Shown one piece after another: positions 5,326-11,582 of a stretch of 11,582 nucleotides of DNA. Under the pieces are notes generated by a model that was not told the DNA's origin, searched no databases, and worked only from the letters and a program-made list of their open reading frames with translations. The stretch is from positions 1 to 11,582 of the forward strand of contig QMOL01000056.1 of NCBI GenBank assembly GCA_003648225.1, written 5' to 3'. Origin of the DNA: Chlamydiota bacterium (GTDB taxonomy: Bacteria > Auribacterota > UBA3054 > B51-G9). The position numbers and the translations under genes were made by a program. Numbering within the stretch: the stretch's first letter is position 1; each line of letters opens with the position of its first letter.

Positions 5326-6710
5326 TAAATTATGATGACACAATTACTGCAATAGCTACTCCACCAGGTCGCGGAGCAATAGGAATAATCCGTGTTTCCG
5401 GTAGTAAAGCTCTTGCAATAACTGATTCAATTTTTACGCCTCTCAGGGCAAAAAAACTTTCCGAAAGGAAAACTCATACATTGACTTTCGGTAAAATTAA
5501 AAACGCTGAAATGATAATTGATGAAGTCCTTATCGGCATTATGCTGGGCAAATCAAGCTTTTCAGGTGAAGATACTGTAGAAATTTATTGCCATGGAGGA
5601 AGTGTTCTTCTTCAACAAATTTTAAACCTCATTGTTAATAAAGGCGCACGACTTGCCCAGCCGGGAGAATTTACAAGACGAGCTTTTGTAAACGGAAAAA
5701 TAGATTTGACACAGGCAGAAGCCGTAGCGGATTTAATTAACGCGCCAACTGAACTTGCGCGCCGCGCCGCCGTTTCACAATTGGAAGGTAATCTTCGTAA
5801 GCCGCTCAATGAGATACGGGAAATTCTGATTAATATTCTCGCTGATCTTGAAGCAGAGATAGATTTCCCTGATGATATATCTGATAGCAGTAATAAAAAT
5901 CAATTACTGATAAGCCAATTAAATAAAATCAAAAATAAAACAAATCTTCTGTTGAAAAACGCCGATACAGGAAGAATTCTGCACGACGGCTTCCAAATAG
6001 TAATCGCAGGAAAACCTAACGCAGGAAAATCAAGCCTGCTTAACATACTCGCCAGCGAGGAAAGAGCTTTGGTGACTGATATTCCGGGAACAACTCGCGA
6101 TACTTTGGAAGTAGATGTGAATATAGAAGGTTTTCCCGTTAGATTTATTGATACCGCAGGACTTCGCACAGCAAGAGGAAAAGTAGAAAAACATGGAATC
6201 GCCCGGGCAAAGCATATGATATCCGCGAGCGACATGGTAATTTGGATTAGTGACATTTCAAAAAAAACGCCAACGGCAAAACCGGTTTTACCGGATGAAA
6301 TTAACGATAATAAAAAAGTTATCTGGGTATGGAATAAATGCGATCTACCCGCGAAACAAACTAAAAACTTTTTTCAAAAAATAAATGAAATTTTCCCTTC
6401 AGTCAAAATCAGCGCGATAACCGGAAGTGGAATTAATGAACTTCATAATCTCATAGCTGAAAAACTGCATAAGAAAAAAATTCTCGCTGATGATGATGTT
6501 GTTTTAATGCGCGTGCGACATATTAATTTGTTGAGAAAAGTATTAAATTTAATAAATTGTTCCTTAAAATCTTTGAAATCAAACACAATGTCTGAATTAA
6601 TTGTTATGGATATCCGCGATTCATTAAATGCCGTCGGAGAAATAACAGGTGACTTTTCAACTGAAGATTTGCTGGATAAAATTTTCTCAGACTTTTGTAT
6701 AGGTAAATAA
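5322..6710 (+). CDS. mnmE: tRNA uridine-5-carboxymethylaminomethyl GTPase MnmE
   Basis: With MnmG, MnmE modifies the wobble uridine at position 34 of certain tRNAs (cmnm5U/nm5U). Seen over 462 residues, the usual length: the N-terminal tetrahydrofolate-binding domain (DTITAIATPPGRGAIGIIRVSG; GEFTRRAFVNGKIDLTQAEA at about 115-134), and the inserted G domain with P-loop GKPNAGKSS (230-238), G2 IPGTTRD (254-260), G3 DTAG (277-280), G4 NKCD (338-341) and G5 SAITG (364-368). The C-terminal FCIGK (458-462) holds the conserved Cys460. The catalytic Glu known from E. coli (E282) corresponds to E289. The start is GTG, overlapping the yidC stop as GTGA, and is the only start that keeps the conserved N terminus. 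The jag gene found between yidC and mnmE in many bacteria is absent. mnmG is not in the window. Confidence 0.97.
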   Translation: MINYDDTITAIATPPGRGAIGIIRVSGSKALAITDSIFTPLRAKKLSERKTHTLTFGKIKNAEMIIDEVLIGIMLGKSSFSGEDTVEIYCHGGSVLLQQILNLIVNKGARLAQPGEFTRRAFVNGKIDLTQAEAVADLINAPTELARRAAVSQLEGNLRKPLNEIREILINILADLEAEIDFPDDISDSSNKNQLLISQLNKIKNKTNLLLKNADTGRILHDGFQIVIAGKPNAGKSSLLNILASEERALVTDIPGTTRDTLEVDVNIEGFPVRFIDTAGLRTARGKVEKHGIARAKHMISASDMVIWISDISKKTPTAKPVLPDEINDNKKVIWVWNKCDLPAKQTKNFFQKINEIFPSVKISAITGSGINELHNLIAEKLHKKKILADDDVVLMRVRHINLLRKVLNLINCSLKSLKSNTMSELIVMDIRDSLNAVGEITGDFSTEDLLDKIFSDFCIGK

Positions 6711-9499
6711 TGATTAATAAACGCTCATATATCAAGTGGACTTTTACATGCCTGATTGCAGTCGCTGTAATTGTGTGGATACTTGTTCAGCCGGTGCCCG
6801 TAAATTGGATTGTTAAAAATCTCCGTTTCTTGCGACTTGTCGATGATTATGCGCGTGTAGAGCCGGTAATGAGTCGATGGAGTCATTCAACGCCATCAAT
6901 TGAGGACGCAATCTCTTTTCAGGATTCCATCGCGCAAAAACCGTTTGCTTATCTCAGTGAATTCGGTTTGAAATCTTTCCTCGAATTATACTCCCCCGCC
7001 ATTATTGAGTCGCGGGTTGAACGCGTAAAAACAGTTTTGCTGTCGCCTTGTTCAATAAAAATGAAAAAACGCGCGCTCGTTGACCCGCTGCAAGTTCGTG
7101 ATTTTATGAGAACAACTCTCAATCCGGCACTCACAAGCAATTGCCCGGCGCTTTATGTCTGTACTTTCGGCGATACTAAAGAGTCGGCTATGCAAGCCGC
7201 TGAAGCTTCACAGCGCCAGCTTAGTCTTTTACGCAATAAGGGAATAATAGGACCATCCCAGGGAGTGTGTTCGTTTCTTTGTTCCGAAGAACAGCAGAAA
7301 GTTCGGCTCTCTGAAATTAATCATACGCTTAACGCGTTTAAATGGCTCACAAATTTCAAGCAAGCGGTAATAAAAGAAGAATTGGACATCGAACTTTTCC
7401 GGCTTTTTATGAATAAAATGAACAAAATGCGTGACGGGAAAGCAAAGCCATTATCTATCTCTCTTCAATTAAATAATCTTCATCATAATGGTTTGAAGTC
7501 AATTGAAAGATATTTCTTCTTTAGAAGTAAAAAAGGTTATGTTTGTGTTCAACGGGTTTTAACACCTGAAAATATTTCTCAAAACTCCGTGAGAAATATT
7601 ATCGTTAATTCTTTGAAAAATAGTTATATCGATGCTGCTGTTGTAAGCCCGAAACTTCTAGAAATAAAATATCATTCTTTACTTCATTACTTAATAATTG
7701 CAATTATTATAATTTGGTGCCTCGGTATTGTTGGAGCACTACTTGTCGTGTCTATACGGCGGTCAATCGCGCGTGTAATACTTGGGAACGCGGCAGATTC
7801 TTATGTTCTCTATTTTGATATTCAATCTGATTACAAAAATTTCTTTGCATCGTTTGGAATTAAAAAATGTACAGCTTTTATTGATATTGAAAAAATCATA
7901 TCTAACAATAATAATAAAAATTTGGCGGTTAAACTAACAGAAAAACGCGTGCATAGAACTTTGCGTGGTAAACAATTCAGACGTACAGATATTTTAACAG
8001 TTAAATCGCTTGACAAAAATACAAATGAAAAAATCTTCTACCTGAAAAGAGCTTCAGGACAATATTCAAAATTGCTTAAGAACGAGTATAAAGTTTATCA
8101 GAAAATGAAAGAAGCCGGAATCCCCACCGCGGAACTGATTTCTTATGGTGAAATTTTACGTGACGGTTTAAAAACAACTTTTTTATGCACATCAAATCTT
8201 GACGGCTATATTTCCCTTGATGAATGGCAAATTCAATTGGCTAATGATAATTCCGATTACTCAACTCAACAACGGAAAACAAAATTCTTATCGGAAATGG
8301 CAAAAATAATCTCCTCCTCCCATAATGCTCATATCTATAAATTCGGTTGGGCGGTAAAACATATTTTGTTGAAAGAATTGCCGTCCGGAACAATAAAAAT
8401 AAAATTAATTGATGTGAAAAGAGCCGCCTTACCATCTCTTACAAATTATTTAATTCCTTTTCGCAATACTCGTCAAAAAATAAATGATTTAACGGCGGTT
8501 AACACGCAATTATATCTCGGTCTTTTTACTTTTCGTGACAGGGTTTCTGCTTTTAAAAAATATTCGCGTAATATTTTTCCAATTAAAAAGCAAAATAAAA
8601 TAATTGGTGAGATTATACGGGCAAGTATTGAAACCGGATATTTTCAGTTCAAAATCAGGAAAAATAAAATTTTCGTTAATCCTGAATTATCAGCTCAAAC
8701 AGCAAAACTTCAAAATCTTGCTTTTGACGATATTATGAAACTAAAAGGTGTGGATTTAATCACCCGCAAAAAAGTAAGAACAGTTGTAACATTGAAAAAA
8801 GATGACCACATTTGGTACCTCAAACGACATTTCAAAACGTTCGCTAAAGATTCACTCTTAGAATTCTTACGATATCGGAAACCGATGTCAAACGCGCGGC
8901 TCGAATGGCAGGCAATCCAAATTCTCACGGCAATTGGAATTCCCAACGTGCCTGCAATCGCGATGGGCGAAGACTTTAAAAATAAAATTTTCGAAAAATC
9001 TTCTTTCATTATTACTGATGAACTTAAAAACGGACGCTCACTCGAACAAATTTTAAATGAAGGAATCTCTTTGTCAGTTAATAATATAATCAGACTGACT
9101 GAGAGGGTCGGTAAACTGGCGAGAAAGCTTCACAATTCCGGCTTAACTCACAGAGATTTTTATTTAGGGCATATTTATGTTGTCGGTGATTTGAGCAAAG
9201 AATACAAACTTCATCTACTTGATCTTCAGCGTGTGAAACCGGGTGCTAAAATATATAATCGGTGGTCGGTAAAAGATCTTTCCGCATTATTATTTTCAAG
9301 CAACGCGATAAAATGTATTTCTTCCACAGACAAGATGAGATTTCTTTTCACTTATTTAAATATAAAAACACTTGACAGAAAATCAAAATATTTTATTTAT
9401 AAATTGCTTGCCAAGAACGATAAAATCGCCAAACATACGGTTAAACTGCTTAAGAAACGCAGAAAATCAGGCGAATTACCACCCGTAAAAATATCCTGA
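6710..9499 (+). CDS. membrane-anchored tandem WaaP/Kdo-kinase-like protein (pseudokinase plus kinase)
   Basis: The 929-residue protein has a membrane segment at about 10-27, a domain of about 300 residues probably in the periplasm, a second membrane segment at about 325-348, and a cytoplasmic half with two kinase-like domains. Domain 2 (about 670-880) has Lys705 in YLKRH, Glu732, the catalytic loop LHNSGLTHRDFYLGHI with Asp816, Asp838 in LLDLQR, and KDLSAL. This is the lipopolysaccharide kinase (Kdo/WaaP) pattern. Domain 1 (about 410-620) aligns at Lys446, Glu459, SHNAHIYKFGWAVKHILL, Asp568 in LIDVKRA, and NDLTAV, but has Gly546 where the catalytic Asp should be, so it is probably a pseudokinase. 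Phosphorylation of a lipid-A/core-type sugar is inferred from the family. The ATG overlaps the mnmE TAA by one base (TAATG); an AGG lies at 6701-6703. The fold of the N-terminal half is uncertain. Confidence 0.8.
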   Translation: MINKRSYIKWTFTCLIAVAVIVWILVQPVPVNWIVKNLRFLRLVDDYARVEPVMSRWSHSTPSIEDAISFQDSIAQKPFAYLSEFGLKSFLELYSPAIIESRVERVKTVLLSPCSIKMKKRALVDPLQVRDFMRTTLNPALTSNCPALYVCTFGDTKESAMQAAEASQRQLSLLRNKGIIGPSQGVCSFLCSEEQQKVRLSEINHTLNAFKWLTNFKQAVIKEELDIELFRLFMNKMNKMRDGKAKPLSISLQLNNLHHNGLKSIERYFFFRSKKGYVCVQRVLTPENISQNSVRNIIVNSLKNSYIDAAVVSPKLLEIKYHSLLHYLIIAIIIIWCLGIVGALLVVSIRRSIARVILGNAADSYVLYFDIQSDYKNFFASFGIKKCTAFIDIEKIISNNNNKNLAVKLTEKRVHRTLRGKQFRRTDILTVKSLDKNTNEKIFYLKRASGQYSKLLKNEYKVYQKMKEAGIPTAELISYGEILRDGLKTTFLCTSNLDGYISLDEWQIQLANDNSDYSTQQRKTKFLSEMAKIISSSHNAHIYKFGWAVKHILLKELPSGTIKIKLIDVKRAALPSLTNYLIPFRNTRQKINDLTAVNTQLYLGLFTFRDRVSAFKKYSRNIFPIKKQNKIIGEIIRASIETGYFQFKIRKNKIFVNPELSAQTAKLQNLAFDDIMKLKGVDLITRKKVRTVVTLKKDDHIWYLKRHFKTFAKDSLLEFLRYRKPMSNARLEWQAIQILTAIGIPNVPAIAMGEDFKNKIFEKSSFIITDELKNGRSLEQILNEGISLSVNNIIRLTERVGKLARKLHNSGLTHRDFYLGHIYVVGDLSKEYKLHLLDLQRVKPGAKIYNRWSVKDLSALLFSSNAIKCISSTDKMRFLFTYLNIKTLDRKSKYFIYKLLAKNDKIAKHTVKLLKKRRKSGELPPVKIS

Positions 9500-9503
9500 T
9501 AAA

Positions 9504-9527
9504 TTTGCGCTCTTGGCCCTTCGCGAA
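9504..9527 (+). repeat. degenerate 8-nt periodic repeat after the kinase gene
   Basis: TTTGCGCT, CTTGGCCC and TTCGCGAA follow each other with 8-nt spacing directly after the kinase stop codon. The units are poorly conserved, so this could be chance; it is listed because similar periodic repeats occur in three other spacers of the window. Confidence 0.3.
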
Positions 9528-9673
9528 AGTAAAAAATATATCACGCTAAGCTCGTTAAGCACGCCAAAAATACTTGCTTAAGAACCAGATAAATTACTTT
9601 TACAAATTTTAACCGGAAAGTAGTGAGATCGGAAAGGAAATAATTCCATTTTGTAATCTTAGAAAAATTATTA

Positions 9674-9700
9674 ATTAACCTGTAAATCTTGTGAATCCTG
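9674..9700 (+). repeat. 9-nt tandem repeat upstream of the lipoprotein gene
   Basis: Three consecutive 9-nt units, ATTAACCTG, TAAATCTTG and TGAATCCTG, end 19 nt before the ATG of the lipoprotein gene. The unit ends in C-T-G or T-T-G and has an A-A-T/C-C core. No promoter boxes with acceptable spacing are visible in the 220-nt spacer 9500-9719. Confidence 0.6.
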
Positions 9701-9719
9701 TCAACAAAAAAATAAAAAC

Positions 9720-11582
9720 ATGAAAAAAATATCAACGCTCTTATTATTATCAACCGCTCTTTTTCTATCAGCATTTTTTGTCGGTTGCAAACCGCAGGAA
9801 GAGCCGATTGCTTTTGAAGATATACTAACCAATTTTTCAAATAATGTTGTTAAAGAAACAAAACCAATCGAAAAACCGGTTAAAATTGAACAACATCAAA
9901 TTCCCGAAATCCAACCGGAAGAAAGAAATAAAAATAAACGGATGGTAATTGTTAAAGTTACCGCCGAAGGAAAGCCGGCTGTTGAAGCGACAGTGACATT
10001 GTCAAAATTAAGTTATGGAAAGGAATTATTTTTTGAGAAAAAAAGTAATGATAACGGAACAGCGGAATTTCATATTGAAAAAAATATTTCGGGCTTTTGG
10101 GTTTCGGCTTATAATGACGATTATGCAGTGGTAAATGTATTGAAAAAAGGGCTTTCAGCAAATAATTCATTGCCGGTAAATATTAACGTGAATCTGGAAG
10201 AAAAAGGAACGGTTATAACAGCTGTTATTGAAAATAAGCCCGATAAAATTGCAAATCTGCAAGCGAAAATTGTAAGCGCAAAAGCTTACGGTTTAGAAAT
10301 AACCTTTGCTGTAACTACAAATATTACAGATAATAGAATTGTTTTTCCACCTGTCGTATGCTGCAGTCAAATGCGTATATGCTTAACCGGGGATAATATA
10401 CCGGAATGTTATTCGGAGAAATTCAATCCTAAAATTAATCAGGAAATTAATATTAAAATTCCGGAAAGTTCAGTTTTAAAGGGAACAGCTTTATTGCCTG
10501 ACGGTTCACCTGTAACAAACAAATTTACTATATCAGTTTTTCCTCAAAAAGAAACAAAAGGAATTTATCATACAGGGAAGTCATTTGGTGAAATTCAACC
10601 TGGAAATAATGGGAGTTATATATTTCCGAAAATTTCCAAAGGTAGTTTTAGAATTTGGATGAGACTGGATAACTATGAAGATTTTAAAACAAACATAATT
10701 TTTAAATCATCTGATAATTATTTGAATTTCTCGTTCGGAAAAATTCCTACAATGAGTATAGCAGGAATCGTTGTGACTGAACTTGATGATAGTCCGCTCG
10801 AAGGAGTGACTGTTTACGCCCGCAGCGGAAATCGCGACTTACCTTATGCTTCTTGTATAACGGATAAAGGCGGCAAATTTACAATTGAAGTGAGAAAGAC
10901 ATTTAGAGATTACTATGGGACTTTGTTTGTTGAAGAGCCGGGATATGGGAGAATTTCTAAAGGAATTAATTCCGGCACCGGATTTATAAAAATTGTCTTG
11001 CGGCAGGCAGGGACAATTAAAGGAAAGGTTCTAACTCAAGATGGAATACCATTAACCGGCGGAACATTATTAATTTATAAAATAGCGAGTGAAAAGAGAG
11101 ACAAAAATAAACCGTTTGAGCAAGTTAATTATAAAACTCTAATAGACGAAACCGGTAATTATGAATTTATAGATGTAATTGCTCCCGCAAAATACGGTTT
11201 TGAACTTATTGACAATTCCGGCTCATATTATCTTCCTGTTTATTATTCTGAGCAGGGTTATACTGTTGAAGTAGAGCCGAATCAAACAACAGAATACAAT
11301 TTGATTGTAAGAGAAAATGCTGTTTTAGCGCTTAATGCAGTGGATAACGAAGGAAATCCGGTAACAAAATTTTCTTTTACTCATTCAATAACAACTGACG
11401 ACAAATACACGAGGTCAACATCTTTTAACGCCCAAGTTGACATTCTGGATGATGAATGGTTTTTTATGAATTGCGATTCCGAAGGCGGTTTTAATTGTAA
11501 AGCGATTGCTGAAGAGAGCGGTTTGAGTCTTTCAACAAATGACATACCATTGTATGGCGGGAAAACGAATTATATTACATTG
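9720..11582 (+). CDS. lipoprotein with repeated carboxypeptidase-regulatory-like domains (3' end outside window)
   Basis: The frame is open for 621 codons from ATG 9720 to the window edge with no stop, so the protein is longer. The start MKKISTLLLLSTALFLSAFF leads to a lipobox-like VGC with Cys23, which would be lipidated; -3 is Phe, slightly atypical. A Glu/Pro/Lys-rich linker (about 27-72) would tether it to a membrane. Then come beta-rich units with the rhythm of carboxypeptidase regulatory-like domains (G.V....G.P..G..V......T...G.F.I): about 74-155, 251-338, 345-428 (SIAGIVVTELDDSPLEGVTV...TDKGGKFTIEV) and 430-530 (GTIKGKVLTQDGIPLTGGTL...DETGNYEFIDV), with another beginning near 535. Such domains serve binding or spacing; no enzyme motif is seen. 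No Shine-Dalgarno precedes the ATG. It is probably a separate transcription unit from the kinase gene. Confidence 0.8.
   Translation, partial: MKKISTLLLLSTALFLSAFFVGCKPQEEPIAFEDILTNFSNNVVKETKPIEKPVKIEQHQIPEIQPEERNKNKRMVIVKVTAEGKPAVEATVTLSKLSYGKELFFEKKSNDNGTAEFHIEKNISGFWVSAYNDDYAVVNVLKKGLSANNSLPVNINVNLEEKGTVITAVIENKPDKIANLQAKIVSAKAYGLEITFAVTTNITDNRIVFPPVVCCSQMRICLTGDNIPECYSEKFNPKINQEINIKIPESSVLKGTALLPDGSPVTNKFTISVFPQKETKGIYHTGKSFGEIQPGNNGSYIFPKISKGSFRIWMRLDNYEDFKTNIIFKSSDNYLNFSFGKIPTMSIAGIVVTELDDSPLEGVTVYARSGNRDLPYASCITDKGGKFTIEVRKTFRDYYGTLFVEEPGYGRISKGINSGTGFIKIVLRQAGTIKGKVLTQDGIPLTGGTLLIYKIASEKRDKNKPFEQVNYKTLIDETGNYEFIDVIAPAKYGFELIDNSGSYYLPVYYSEQGYTVEVEPNQTTEYNLIVRENAVLALNAVDNEGNPVTKFSFTHSITTDDKYTRSTSFNAQVDILDDEWFFMNCDSEGGFNCKAIAEESGLSLSTNDIPLYGGKTNYITL

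Noticed and set aside
7937..9259. Eukaryotic-type Ser/Thr protein kinase (Hanks type)
   Set aside because: The loop pattern THRDFYLGHI and the LLDLQR motif in place of DFG fit the lipopolysaccharide kinase (Kdo/WaaP) family better; no glycine-rich P-loop GxGxxG or APE motif is seen.
9555..9581. Inverted repeat TTAAGCA/TGCTTAA as terminator of the kinase gene
   Set aside because: The 7-bp stem is AT-rich with a 13-nt loop and no following T tract, so terminator activity cannot be supported.
9574..9606. Promoter TTGCTT ... TACAAA before the lipoprotein gene
   Set aside because: The spacer is 21 nt, too long for a sigma-70 promoter, and both boxes are weak.

Overview
The window reads as a chromosomal segment of an AT-rich, Gram-negative bacterium. 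Two features suggest the PVC superphylum, with Lentisphaerota or Kiritimatiellota as best guesses: a PEP-CTERM cell-surface protein, and a lipopolysaccharide-kinase-like protein beside a large lipoprotein built from carboxypeptidase-regulatory-like repeats. The phylum is inference; only the gene content is seen.

Left part (1-2174): the 3' end of a TPR-type gene on the + strand converges on a 653-residue PEP-CTERM protein on the - strand. That protein is an internal duplication, two discoidin-like domains around two Ig-like domains, followed by a sorting tail. A 10-bp inverted repeat spans both stop codons. A divergent intergenic region (2175-2745) holds a near-consensus sigma-70 promoter for each direction and a pair of related palindromic repeat units with a compensatory base change in the hairpin stem.

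Central part (2730-6710): the classical cluster rpmH-rnpA-yidD-yidC-mnmE (ribosomal protein L34, RNase P protein, YidD, YidC insertase, tRNA-modification GTPase). Its remarkable feature is that the 44-codon rpmH lies entirely inside the 5' part of rnpA in another reading frame. The RnpA frame has no ATG or GTG start downstream of rpmH, so RnpA appears to carry an N-terminal extension of about 70 residues that overprints L34. I know this nested layout from Thermus.

Right part (6710-11582): mnmE is joined by a 1-nt stop/start overlap to a 929-residue membrane protein with two tandem WaaP/Kdo-kinase-like domains. The first lacks the catalytic Asp and looks like a pseudokinase; the second has all key residues. 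Its N-terminal half is a periplasmic domain between two membrane segments, with a faint resemblance to MMPL-type exporters. After a 220-nt spacer comes a lipoprotein made of repeated beta-sandwich domains, running off the window.

rpmH to the kinase gene probably forms one operon driven by the promoter at 2624-2652; no convincing terminator or internal promoter is seen in it. Three or four short spacers carry degenerate tandem repeats with a period of 8-9 nt, each with a different unit. Only rpmH has a strong Shine-Dalgarno sequence.
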